In this document: one piece after another, positions 8,568 through 16,366 of the stretch
Layout: the number at the start of each line of letters is the position of its first letter
How positions within the stretch are numbered: the stretch's first letter is position 1
NCBI GenBank assembly: GCA_028715885.1
Contig: JAQUQX010000001.1
Coordinates: 96,857-160,856 of the forward strand
DNA: 64,000 bases
DNA from: Candidatus Methanoperedens sp.
Lineage (GTDB): Archaea > Halobacteriota > Methanosarcinia > Methanosarcinales > Methanoperedenaceae
Reading direction: 5' to 3'
Notes under the pieces: model-generated
What the model was told of the DNA's origin: nothing
Database searches by the model: none
What the model saw: only the letters and a program-made list of their open reading frames with translations
Position numbers and translations under genes: made by a program

Positions 8568-10206
8568 ATTATTATCAATTTTTATAGTACTGGTCATTTT
8601 CGGCAGCGCCGCTTCCGCGGCTGAGATCAATGGCAATGTTGTATCTTTCGGGAAAAAGCTTGCCGACCAGAAAGTTACGCTGAGCGGAGTAAATGCCACG
8701 CAGAACGCTGATACAGGTGTTGTTTATAATTTCAAACCACTCTCGGATACGACAACAGATAAGGATGGAAATTATGCCTTTAAGGATCTCAACGACGGTA
8801 TGTACCGTGTCAACGTAACATACAATGACATAACTTATGGAGAAAATATCGGTCTTCGGGGGAAAGCCATAGTGGATTTCAATCTCTCTGAAAAGATCGA
8901 AGGATACGTACTGAAAGTGAATAATACTCTTGAAGGGGTAGCTGTGCGCCTCATGGATGAGACCGGGATCGAGGTAATGAGCATTGTTACTAATAAAACA
9001 GGAAAATATTCGTTTAACAAGGTCAATGCCGGGAAGAGTTATATGGTGCAGGCGAATTATGCTGATGTACCCTATACAAAACAGGTGAATGCATCAGAAA
9101 AAGCTAATTTCACAGTTTACGAATCCACAAAAAATGGGGATGTGCTCAGCGTAAGTATTGACCATATTGTCCTTTCTAAAGCGACAAATGGGATAAAAGT
9201 TGATGAATACGTTGAATTCGTGAATACCGGGGATAAAGCCTTTTTCAGTAAAGACAGGGCATATGTCGGCATTTCAACACCAGAGGGTATAACAAGGTTC
9301 CAGACCGATGCAATGGAATGCTGCCTGCAAAGGGAGAAGGATGCAGCATGGATAGACCCGATGAATCCGATATTACCTGGCGGCACATACACAGCACAGA
9401 TATCATATGTTTTTAATCCGGAATCTTCAAAGAACCTGTTTTACAAAGGTATGATATACAATACGTCCTACATTACGCTGTTATCTGACAAAAAGAACGG
9501 TTTCGGGATTGAAAGTAAATATGCTAAAAAGGAAATAGTCCAGAACGAAGGGAAAGAGTTTGAAGTCTTAAGCTTCATGAAGGTTCCAAAAGACCAGAAA
9601 CTGGATATCCAGATAACAGGGTATGTTCCATCAAATACAGGTACCGGAGGAGATTTCGGTTATCTTATTCCTGTAGTGGCGGTAGTGTTAATCGGAGCAG
9701 TCGTGTACCCGCTGCTCAAGAATAAAATTGGCAAAAAGCGAGGAAGACGCTTTGTTAAAACAGTGCCTGCTGCAGATGTTTCGATTGATGAGCCGCAGGA
9801 AGCAGATGGAATTATCCAGCAGCCGGATGTTGTTTCGGAAAATACCGCCGGAAAAGACATAGGTGAAATGTCATTCGAGGAACTGTTGGCTTGTAAGAAC
9901 GCTGCATTTGAATCTATCCTTGCTCTTGAAAATAAATTCAATGCGGGAGAAATTACGGAAAAAGAGTACAAAGAACTCAAGAAAGAATGCAAAGAAAATG
10001 CAACGCTTGTCCTGAAACAGTTAAAGGAAGCATCATTAAACCTTGATCTTAACCAGCCTGTTTTGGAACTTGAAAAAATGATAGCGCATATAGGCGACAT
10101 AGATATTCTTGAAGAGCTGCTGGAACGGGAAAAAGAGGGAGACAACAGGAATGAACTGATGGAGATTATTGAACAGAGAATAGACGATATCGAACGCAAT
10201 GAGTGA
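8560..10206 (+). CDS. Membrane-anchored MECC-motif protein with regulatory-like beta domains and CcmI-like tail (copy 1)
   Basis: Start ATG 8560 is chosen over 8530 because it gives a clean signal peptide (about 1-20). Two carboxypeptidase-regulatory-like beta-sandwich repeats follow (about 22-195), then a domain shared with the protein at 10664 that contains a double cysteine in AMECC (Cys254, Cys255), a membrane span (about 367-387) and a cytoplasmic region. The tail segment LACKNAAFESILALENKFNAGEITEKEYKELKK (split over about 443-475) resembles the membrane-proximal helices of CcmI proteins. It overlaps the CcmH-like gene by 8 bp and is likely its partner. No assigned function. Confidence 0.8.
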   Translation: MNKLLSIFIVLVIFGSAASAAEINGNVVSFGKKLADQKVTLSGVNATQNADTGVVYNFKPLSDTTTDKDGNYAFKDLNDGMYRVNVTYNDITYGENIGLRGKAIVDFNLSEKIEGYVLKVNNTLEGVAVRLMDETGIEVMSIVTNKTGKYSFNKVNAGKSYMVQANYADVPYTKQVNASEKANFTVYESTKNGDVLSVSIDHIVLSKATNGIKVDEYVEFVNTGDKAFFSKDRAYVGISTPEGITRFQTDAMECCLQREKDAAWIDPMNPILPGGTYTAQISYVFNPESSKNLFYKGMIYNTSYITLLSDKKNGFGIESKYAKKEIVQNEGKEFEVLSFMKVPKDQKLDIQITGYVPSNTGTGGDFGYLIPVVAVVLIGAVVYPLLKNKIGKKRGRRFVKTVPAADVSIDEPQEADGIIQQPDVVSENTAGKDIGEMSFEELLACKNAAFESILALENKFNAGEITEKEYKELKKECKENATLVLKQLKEASLNLDLNQPVLELEKMIAHIGDIDILEELLEREKEGDNRNELMEIIEQRIDDIERNE

Positions 10207-10235
10207 ACATGCAGGCGAATGAGGGATAAAAACCA

Positions 10236-10667
10236 GTGTTAAGGACAATTGTATTGTTCGTTCTGTTAATACCGCTAACATCAATTAACACCATACATGC
10301 GGATGAGGACATGACTTCTATCCTGATATGCCCCTGCGAATGCGCCATGGTTATCTCAACATGCGATTGTCCTACTGCAATACAGGTTAAAAAAGAGATT
10401 ACCCAGATGAAGGAAAATGGCTTTTCAGAAAAACAGGTATTTTCAGCACTCCAGGCAGAGTACGGAAAGGAGATACAGGTACATCCTGAAAAAACAAGTT
10501 CAACATCATTATGGATAGGCGGTATATCATTGAGCATTTTATTTGTGTTTCTTGGATACATTTTTACCAGAAAACCCAGCAAGGATACTATACCTGATAT
10601 AAAAAAATACGAACAACGGTTTGAAGAAGAATACAAGAAGTTTGTTCTCGAAATGGAGGAACTGTGA
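10236..10667 (+). CDS. CcmH-like apocytochrome thiol protein (copy 2)
   Basis: A 143-residue paralog of the protein at 8145, starting at GTG 10236 with a GAGGG upstream. It has a signal peptide (1-22), a cysteine-dense site LICPCECAMVISTCDC (Cys32, 34, 36, 43, 45), CcmH-type helices (AIQVKKEITQMKENGFSEKQVFSALQAEYG), one membrane span (about 87-105) and a charged tail. It again overlaps its downstream partner by 4 bp, repeating the two-gene arrangement of copy 1. The different cysteine spacing suggests specialised substrates or metal binding. Confidence 0.85.
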   Translation: MLRTIVLFVLLIPLTSINTIHADEDMTSILICPCECAMVISTCDCPTAIQVKKEITQMKENGFSEKQVFSALQAEYGKEIQVHPEKTSSTSLWIGGISLSILFVFLGYIFTRKPSKDTIPDIKKYEQRFEEEYKKFVLEMEEL

Positions 10668-11647
10668 AAATCGCTCTGAAGACCTTCATTCCCGTATTCC
10701 TGATACTGTTTTACTCAATAAGTATTATTTCAGCGGAAACCAATGAGACTATTTCAGATGATGGACATAATCTGAGCAATCAGAGCTACGATATAAGGGT
10801 TGTTCTCGACCATATTTTCATTTCAAAGAAAGACAATTCTCTTGAGGTATCTGAAGTCGTAGTATTCAGGAATGAGGGGCAGGAGATTTATTACAGCAAG
10901 GGTAACCATACTTTCTTTGCCATATCAACCCCGCAGGATATAAAAAACCTGAAAACCCAGGCGATGGAGTGCTGCCTTGTGCAGGAAGAAGGATCGGTGC
11001 TTATGGACCCGATGCAGGCTGTTAAGCCGGGTGATAACTTCCAGATGCAGGTATCGTATACACTTCTTTCCCGAAGTTCAGAGTATGTATTCAATAAAAG
11101 CGCCATATACAATACCACGTCTCTTTCGATATTCGTTGATAGAAAAGGAGGACTGGATCCCGGAGGAGCGTATGAGACTTTAACACTTGGCGGTGTTGAG
11201 TATGACGTTATTCCTTTTAAAGATCTTAAGGCAGGGGAATCTGTTCGTATTCCGATTAAAATGACTGGTAAGCCGGATTACTTTTATGCAGGAATCGGTA
11301 TCATGCTGATCTTTTCACTCGGAATGGTTTACCATTTCAGGGGTAAAATCCTGAGGAAAAGAAAGGAATATACCCTGGATGAACTTGATCTTGAGAAAAG
11401 AAAGATTTTCCAGGCAATCCACGGATTTGAAAAACATGCAGGGGATCTAAAATCGCAAGAGTACTTGAGATTAATGGATGAATACAGGCAGAAAGCAATC
11501 CAGATATTTATTAAAATAGATAAAATAAAAAATAAAGGTCAGCCAGAACATTTAAAAGGAATGGATGAAACGCAAACAAAGACCACTAAAACTAATCAGG
11601 AGGGTTTGGAGTGTCAAGATCAAAAAAGCATAAAGGAAAAATGTTGA
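10664..11647 (+). CDS. Membrane-anchored MECC-motif protein (copy 2)
   Basis: A 327-residue paralog of the second half of the protein at 8560, lacking the N-terminal beta repeats. It has a signal peptide (about 1-24), the shared extracytoplasmic domain with AMECC (Cys103, Cys104), a membrane span (about 206-225) and a cytoplasmic helical tail (RKIFQAIHGFEKHAGDLKSQEYLRL) that also recalls CcmI. The GTG start overlaps the stop of the CcmH-like gene by 4 bp. Its 3' end overlaps the cupredoxin gene by 37 bp. Function is unknown; linkage suggests cytochrome c maturation. Confidence 0.8.
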   Translation: MKIALKTFIPVFLILFYSISIISAETNETISDDGHNLSNQSYDIRVVLDHIFISKKDNSLEVSEVVVFRNEGQEIYYSKGNHTFFAISTPQDIKNLKTQAMECCLVQEEGSVLMDPMQAVKPGDNFQMQVSYTLLSRSSEYVFNKSAIYNTTSLSIFVDRKGGLDPGGAYETLTLGGVEYDVIPFKDLKAGESVRIPIKMTGKPDYFYAGIGIMLIFSLGMVYHFRGKILRKRKEYTLDELDLEKRKIFQAIHGFEKHAGDLKSQEYLRLMDEYRQKAIQIFIKIDKIKNKGQPEHLKGMDETQTKTTKTNQEGLECQDQKSIKEKC

Positions 11648-12075
11648 AAGAAAAACAAACGAAAAAATTGCCAATCATGAGCATTTTGTTCATGGTTATC
11701 GTTATTGCGATTTTCGGCGCTGCATTATATTTGATCATAAGCAAATCAGCAACATTGGAACCTGTGAACAAAGATGCCATTAAAATGACCATCACCATGG
11801 CAGGCTTTGAACCAAATACGATCAGAGCAAAAGTCGGGCAGCCTGTTACCATAAATCTCATAAATCCGGATAATTCGCATCACACAGACGGCGGTGGAAT
11901 GCATAACTTCATCCTGACATCGGGATTGGCAAACCTGAATATCACTGTCCTGCCTGAAAGCCAGGAAGTTTTCACTTTCACGCCAACACAGAAAGGCGAA
12001 TATCACTGGTACTGTGACATATGCTGTGGAGGCAAGGAGAATCCCGCCATGCATGGAACACTCATAGTGGCTTGA
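11611..12075 (+). CDS. Membrane-anchored cupredoxin-like protein
   Basis: A 154-residue protein with a charged N-terminus, one membrane anchor (about 22-44) and a cupredoxin domain. Copper ligands can be seen: His98 in MHNF, and Cys135, Cys138, Cys139 and His148 in the segment WYCDICCGGKENPAMHG. It lacks the C-x3-C-x3-H-x2-M spacing of CuA, so a mononuclear or altered copper site is more likely. GTG 11611 is supported by AGGAGGG 7 bp upstream despite the overlap with the previous gene. It may be an electron carrier or copper donor outside the membrane. Confidence 0.88.
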   Translation: MSRSKKHKGKMLKEKQTKKLPIMSILFMVIVIAIFGAALYLIISKSATLEPVNKDAIKMTITMAGFEPNTIRAKVGQPVTINLINPDNSHHTDGGGMHNFILTSGLANLNITVLPESQEVFTFTPTQKGEYHWYCDICCGGKENPAMHGTLIVA

Positions 12076-12085
12076 AGGAGGTACA

Positions 12086-12781
12086 ATGGCAATCGACCCA
12101 CAAACGTTAACACTTCCACTTGTAATTACGGCAGGTTTAATTGATGGTTTTAACCCCTGCGCTTTTGCAGTCCTGCTGCTTTTTATAACCTTTACAATGG
12201 GCATGCTACAGATGCAGGCAAATTACAGGTATGGATTGATGAAAGTGGGTTCGATATACATTAGCGGAATATTTGTAACCTACGTGTTAATAGGCGTGGG
12301 CATCCTGAGCGCCATATCCTTCTTTTCCACAACACACGCCGTGGGCAAGGCTGCTGCTTTTATTTCTATGATACTCGGAGTAGTAATAATGAAGGATTAC
12401 TTCATACCGGGCGGGTTCGGGCTGGTAATACCGGAGAGCATGCACACTACGATAAACAACTGGATAAGGAGAACCTCAGCGCCCGGTGTCTTCGGAGCCG
12501 GAGTCCTTGTCGGTCTTTGCACAGTGCCGTGCAGCGGAGGCATTTATCTAGCGGTCATAGGTTTGTTGTCACTGCAATCAACGCTGGCTCAGGGCATATT
12601 GTACCTTCTGCTCTACAACCTGATGCTTATCGTGCCTCTTGTTGCAGTTCTTCTTGCCTCATCAAACAGGAAAGTGGTAGATAAAATGGTTGCATGGCAG
12701 TCAAGGAATAAAAATGAGGTGAGACTGTTAATGGGCTCATTCATGGTAGCGATGGGATTCGTGATACTGTTGATAATATAA
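12086..12781 (+). CDS. ccdA: CcdA/DsbD-type transmembrane thiol reductant carrier
   Basis: A 231-residue protein with six predicted membrane spans and the paired active cysteines of the CcdA family: Cys25 in NPCAF and Cys145/Cys149 in CTVPCSGG. CcdA moves reducing power from cytoplasmic thioredoxin to extracytoplasmic thiol proteins, which here are probably the CcmH-like and MECC proteins of the same cluster. The gene starts 10 bp after the cupredoxin stop with GGAGG upstream. No CcmG/ResA-type thioredoxin is visible in the cluster, so the acceptor may be one of the unusual Cys proteins. Confidence 0.92.
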   Translation: MAIDPQTLTLPLVITAGLIDGFNPCAFAVLLLFITFTMGMLQMQANYRYGLMKVGSIYISGIFVTYVLIGVGILSAISFFSTTHAVGKAAAFISMILGVVIMKDYFIPGGFGLVIPESMHTTINNWIRRTSAPGVFGAGVLVGLCTVPCSGGIYLAVIGLLSLQSTLAQGILYLLLYNLMLIVPLVAVLLASSNRKVVDKMVAWQSRNKNEVRLLMGSFMVAMGFVILLII

Positions 12782-12794
12782 CAAGAAGGATGAT

Positions 12795-13274
12795 ATGAAA
12801 TCAAAATTTATTTTCAGTGCAATTGCAATTGCAGCGTTCTTAATAATCGCCTACTTTATGTCCGGTGACGCACAAACATTAAACAAAACGCCTGGCGAAA
12901 AACCAGCAAGCTGGGATAATAGTAAACCGAAAATTGAACTTCCGGAATTCGCCCAAAAAACCGGGCGTGTGGCTGAAGCTTACATCTATGCAGTGCAGAA
13001 TCAGGACAAGCTCATGTACCTTGCCTGTTACTGTGGATGTGCAGGCATGCAGCACTCAGACAAACTCCTTTCACATAAGAGCCTGAAGGAGTGTTACATC
13101 AAACCGAATGGAGAATATGAGCCTCATGCATCGGAATGCAAGCTGTGCAACGACATAACACTGGAAGCAAGGGATCTATTAATGAAAGGATATTCACTGA
13201 AAGAGGTCAGGGAAAAAATTGATAATGAGTATTCAGGCAGGGGTGTAGGAACAAATACATCATTGCCGCCATAG
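12795..13274 (+). CDS. PCYCGC-motif exported protein
   Basis: A 159-residue protein with an N-terminal membrane anchor or signal (about 5-22) and the cysteine cluster LACYCGCAGM (Cys78, 80, 82) followed by Cys100 and the pair CKLC (Cys115, 118). This matches the PCYCGC family of bacterial lipoproteins of unknown role, with Ala replacing the Pro. The tail (ARDLLMKGYSLKEVREKIDNEYSG) has a helical pattern like that of the CcmH-like proteins nearby. Location among copper and thiol genes suggests metal binding or thiol exchange. Confidence 0.82.
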   Translation: MKSKFIFSAIAIAAFLIIAYFMSGDAQTLNKTPGEKPASWDNSKPKIELPEFAQKTGRVAEAYIYAVQNQDKLMYLACYCGCAGMQHSDKLLSHKSLKECYIKPNGEYEPHASECKLCNDITLEARDLLMKGYSLKEVREKIDNEYSGRGVGTNTSLPP

Positions 13275-13283
13275 GATACTGAC

Positions 13284-13300
13284 TTTACACTAAACGTAAA
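13284..13300. promoter_or_regulatory. Inverted repeat TTTACA-N5-CGTAAA, predicted operator (site 2)
   Basis: TTTACACTAAACGTAAA lies in the short gap between the PCYCGC gene and the YHS gene, just upstream of a TATA-like AAATATATAAATA (13302-13314). This marks an internal promoter of the long cluster. Being upstream of the TATA element, it could serve activation rather than blocking. Confidence 0.6.
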
Positions 13301-13330
13301 ATAAATATATAAATAAAATAATAAGGAGAA

Positions 13331-13531
13331 ATGAAAAATATGCAAATAGACCCAATATGTGGAATGCAGGTAGATGAGAATACAGCGCAGTATAAGACAG
13401 AATATAAAGGCAAAACCTATTATTTCTGCGCACCCGGATGCAAGAAAGCATTTGATTCAGAGCCAGAAAAATACCTGAAAAGCAAACCTGTGGGTATGGG
13501 CGAGAAAAAACCCTGGTGGAAGATCTGGTAA
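13331..13531 (+). CDS. YHS-domain metal-binding protein
   Basis: A 66-residue YHS/TRASH-type protein: DPICGMQV at the N-terminus, then YYFCAPGCKKAFDSEPEKYL. The cysteine pattern (CGM, FCxxxC) binds copper or another soft metal in this family. A Trp-rich end (KKPWWKIW) is shared with the YHS protein at 19951. AAGGAG lies immediately upstream of 13331; the ATG at 13340 is an alternative start. Preceded by its own putative promoter and operator. Confidence 0.9.
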   Translation: MKNMQIDPICGMQVDENTAQYKTEYKGKTYYFCAPGCKKAFDSEPEKYLKSKPVGMGEKKPWWKIW

Positions 13532-13559
13532 TTTTTTTGCAGAAATTAGAGGTGCATTA

Positions 13560-13820
13560 ATGGACAATACGAAGAACCAAAGTATGAATGAAGGATTTTT
13601 CAGCAGGCACAGGCATACATTAATGATGGTGCTCGGCTGCATAATCCCGCTTGTGCTCCTGGGGATTTTATGGATTGCAGGAGTCTCGCAGAACATACTA
13701 TCATTTGGGATACTGCTGCTTTGCCCTATAATGCATCTTGTAATGATGAAAAATATGAAGCATGGTACGCAGAACCCTGAAAGCCAGATTGATGAAAACA
13801 AAAAAGAGGAACTTACATGA
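13560..13820 (+). CDS. DUF2933-type small membrane protein
   Basis: An 86-residue protein with two membrane spans (about 18-40 and 44-62). The second ends in LLLCPIMHLVMMKNMKHG, the Cys/His/Met-rich signature of DUF2933 proteins, which are commonly found beside copper-resistance genes. Side chains Cys, His and Met next to the membrane suggest copper binding. Its end overlaps the lipoprotein gene by 4 bp. Confidence 0.82.
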   Translation: MDNTKNQSMNEGFFSRHRHTLMMVLGCIIPLVLLGILWIAGVSQNILSFGILLLCPIMHLVMMKNMKHGTQNPESQIDENKKEELT

Positions 13821-14212
13821 GAATATCAGGAATAATAATAACTTTATTCGTATTGATGGCAGTAGCTATCAGTGGCTGCTTATCAGGAGACGAGAAGCCT
13901 CCCGCTGATTTATTGGAGCCGAGGGAGAATTCGGAAGCAGATGTTAAAATATCAGTCACTTATTTGCCTGATATTACCGATGCCACTGCTTTTGAAATTA
14001 AAGTCACCGCCCATAAGAACTATAACGATGATTTCAAGAATAACTCCTACCTGCGGGATTCCAGTGGCAAAATATATCAACCTCTGTCTTATGAGGGCGA
14101 AGGCGGGCATCATGCAAGCGGTACACTTCGATTTCCTAAGATTGAAAGCAAGAGATTTGAACTTGTGATTAAGGATATTGCAGGAGTAAATGAGAGGGTC
14201 TTTAAGTGGTAA
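13817..14212 (+). CDS. Predicted lipoprotein
   Basis: A 131-residue protein with a signal peptide and lipobox-like AISGC ending at residue 21, so it is likely anchored by a lipidated cysteine outside the cell. The mature part is about 110 residues, probably beta-rich, with no recognised domain and one His pair (GGHHASG). It is translationally coupled to the DUF2933 gene by a 4-bp overlap. Role unknown. Confidence 0.75.
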   Translation: MRISGIIITLFVLMAVAISGCLSGDEKPPADLLEPRENSEADVKISVTYLPDITDATAFEIKVTAHKNYNDDFKNNSYLRDSSGKIYQPLSYEGEGGHHASGTLRFPKIESKRFELVIKDIAGVNERVFKW

Positions 14213-14216
14213 GCAT

Positions 14217-14705
14217 ATGCCGGGAATCAGTATCAAAAGCCTTTTAAAAAATCCGTTTGTTTTCGGAGCAAGTATAGGGATACTTGTAATACTTTTCAAC
14301 ATCTCTATCGCTTCCTTAGCAGAAGGTTCACTTGAGAAAGGATATCAGGTTTTCCTTACTAATGGAATATTCGTGTACCTGATTCCCGTAGCAGTAGGCG
14401 TTCAGATGGGGCTTTTCAGATACCACAGGAATATTACTACTGGAAATATAGGCAGTTCAGAAAAAATGGGCATGGCAGGTTCAGCCACTTCATCGCTGAC
14501 AATGGTGGCATGCTGCCTGCATCATGTGAGCGACCTGCTGCCCGCGGTAGGTTTTATCCTCGCAGCATCTTCTTTTCTTATCCGGTATAAGGATGCCATA
14601 ATCACAATTGGATTGCTGGTAAACGTGATTGGGAGCGTTTATATTGCAAAGGCAATCCTCAAAGACAGGACAATTATTGCAGAAGCGAAAAGATCCACGG
14701 TCTAA
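14217..14705 (+). CDS. Multi-spanning membrane protein with intramembrane CCLHH motif
   Basis: About 162 residues (171 from an alternative ATG at 14190 that has AGGAG only 3 bp before it), with four predicted membrane spans. Between spans lies GMAGSATSSLTMVACCLHHVSDLLP, where Cys-Cys and His-His sit close together at the membrane. That is a plausible soft-metal site similar in style to metal transporters. The preferred ATG 14217 leaves a 4-bp gap after the lipoprotein, matching the tight spacing of the cluster. No family name is certain. Confidence 0.72.
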   Translation: MPGISIKSLLKNPFVFGASIGILVILFNISIASLAEGSLEKGYQVFLTNGIFVYLIPVAVGVQMGLFRYHRNITTGNIGSSEKMGMAGSATSSLTMVACCLHHVSDLLPAVGFILAASSFLIRYKDAIITIGLLVNVIGSVYIAKAILKDRTIIAEAKRSTV

Positions 14706-14716
14706 CAGGTGAAATT

Positions 14717-15313
14717 ATGAAAAAAGTTTATATTATAATTATTGTGGCTGCTGTGCTTGCAGTATTTTTTTTATACTCATCGGATGCAAAGAAAAGCATC
14801 TTCACAGAGAAAGTGGGTGACATGACTCTGACCAGATACGAAACTGGCGAGACGGCAGCACAGCAGGTATCGAACATGTACGGTTTGAAAGCCATACCCA
14901 TTTCGAAAGCTTATTCAGCAGTGTATAAGAGCAGAAAAGGCACCATGCGTATCTGGGCAGTAGAAGCTCCGGATCATAATGCTGCAAATGATGCATTTAA
15001 TGCCATGAACTCGATGCTTGGAGGTTCAACAGGGCACGAAGGACATGAATACTCGGGTGATGTGGAACAGACAGACTCCCATAAAGGGCACGGCGATGCA
15101 GGTATTATGAATGAAAACTTCACTAAACCCGTAAAATTGGAAATCATGGAGTTTGTAAAGCCCGAAGTATATACGATGTACGCAAATAATGCAGTCAATT
15201 ATTATTATTTTAAAATGAATTACAATATGGGGAGAGTTTACTGGATAATTTTTGATTCACCGGATATGGACTATCAGGTTTCAATTGTGAAACAGGCGGT
15301 AATGGATATATAG
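14717..15313 (+). CDS. Tandem paralog family member 1, membrane-anchored with His-rich insert
   Basis: A 198-residue protein with an N-terminal anchor (about 3-20) and an extracytoplasmic domain beginning EKVGDMTLTRYETGE and ending VYWIIFDSPDMDYQVSIVKQAVMDI. Members 2 and 3 follow directly and share the core (K-x-GDM, YHYYY, VxWIxxxNPDxAY). Only this copy carries an insert rich in His (107, 110, 122, 125), which could bind copper. Function unknown. Confidence 0.78.
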   Translation: MKKVYIIIIVAAVLAVFFLYSSDAKKSIFTEKVGDMTLTRYETGETAAQQVSNMYGLKAIPISKAYSAVYKSRKGTMRIWAVEAPDHNAANDAFNAMNSMLGGSTGHEGHEYSGDVEQTDSHKGHGDAGIMNENFTKPVKLEIMEFVKPEVYTMYANNAVNYYYFKMNYNMGRVYWIIFDSPDMDYQVSIVKQAVMDI

Positions 15314-15321
15314 GTGAGACC

Positions 15322-15852
15322 ATGAAGAAAAATATATCTGAAATATACCTTGCAATATTCATAATCGCAGTAATAGCTATTACCGTATTCCTGTATCAGG
15401 AGACACAGGAGAAGAATGCCTTCGGCATTTTCCCTGAAAAACTGGGCGATATGACCATCGCACTCTACAGGGACGGAGATGCGGCTATGGCAGATGTGAA
15501 AGGGCTGCATGGCAATAATCCTGATGTAAAAATCGAGAATGCCTATATAGCAAACTACAGGAGTACACCTGCCAGCAAAGCCAAATTCTGGGTATCGGAG
15601 TCGAAAACAAAAGGCGAAGCCGTATCCCTTCTTGAGTCGATGAACAGCAGGGTGGGAAAAACAGGGATGTTCAGTGATTCCACACCATTGAACATAGAAG
15701 GAATTACTGTTTATTTTGTGAGCGGGAAACCGGAAGTGGGTCTGTACCATTACTTCTATGCCAGAGATAAAAGGGTGTTCTGGATACAGATAGACAACCC
15801 GGATGAAGCTTACAGACTCAACTTCGTGAAAGAATCTATAAAACGGATTTAG
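15322..15852 (+). CDS. Tandem paralog family member 2, membrane-anchored
   Basis: A 176-residue protein with one N-terminal membrane span (about 9-25) and the same extracytoplasmic core as its neighbours: PEKLGDMTIALYRDGDAA near residue 35, a central region with SMNSRVGKTGMF, and the ending FWIQIDNPDEAYRLNFVKESIKRI. It starts 8 bp after member 1, with GGTGAG upstream. There is no His-rich insert. Function unknown. Confidence 0.78.
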   Translation: MKKNISEIYLAIFIIAVIAITVFLYQETQEKNAFGIFPEKLGDMTIALYRDGDAAMADVKGLHGNNPDVKIENAYIANYRSTPASKAKFWVSESKTKGEAVSLLESMNSRVGKTGMFSDSTPLNIEGITVYFVSGKPEVGLYHYFYARDKRVFWIQIDNPDEAYRLNFVKESIKRI

Positions 15853-15856
15853 CGCA

Positions 15857-16366
15857 ATGAAACGCAGAAGAAATGGTTTTTATCTGATTGCATTTTCAGT
15901 CATAATAATTATTGTTTTGGCATTGCTGTTATACCAGAGTGAGACGGCGCTTTTCCCGGATAAGCTCGGCGACATGGAACTTAAACTTCACAGGGAGGGG
16001 GACATAGCGATTCGCGAGATTAAAGGCTCCCATGAAGCGAAGGATAATGTCAATCCCGGAGAAGCCCATGTGGCGCGCTACAGGAACAGCGCGGGCAGCA
16101 GGGCGACGGTATCTTTAACAGTGGCAGAGACAAACCAGAGGGCAGTGGAAACAGTGGAGAACATGAATCGCGGGATGGGCGGGATGTTCAGCAAACCTGA
16201 AACACTTGAAATAAACGGTTCAAAAATATATTACACTGAAGGCGGCGGCGAATATCACTATTATTATCCGAAGGGCAGCTTTGTTGTCTGGATAGCCATC
16301 AGCAATCCCGACAGGGCATACCAATCAGCGCTTATGGATGAATCAGTCAAAAGCATAGGTGGATGA
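15857..16366 (+). CDS. Tandem paralog family member 3, membrane-anchored
   Basis: A 169-residue protein closely related to member 2, with an N-terminal span (about 8-25), PDKLGDMELKLHREGD, NMNRGMGGMF, EYHYYYPKGSFVVWIAISNPDRAY. It begins 4 bp after member 2 and overlaps the next gene by 4 bp. Three diverged copies in a row point to local duplication and specialisation. No known domain was recognised. Confidence 0.78.
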   Translation: MKRRRNGFYLIAFSVIIIIVLALLLYQSETALFPDKLGDMELKLHREGDIAIREIKGSHEAKDNVNPGEAHVARYRNSAGSRATVSLTVAETNQRAVETVENMNRGMGGMFSKPETLEINGSKIYYTEGGGEYHYYYPKGSFVVWIAISNPDRAYQSALMDESVKSIGG

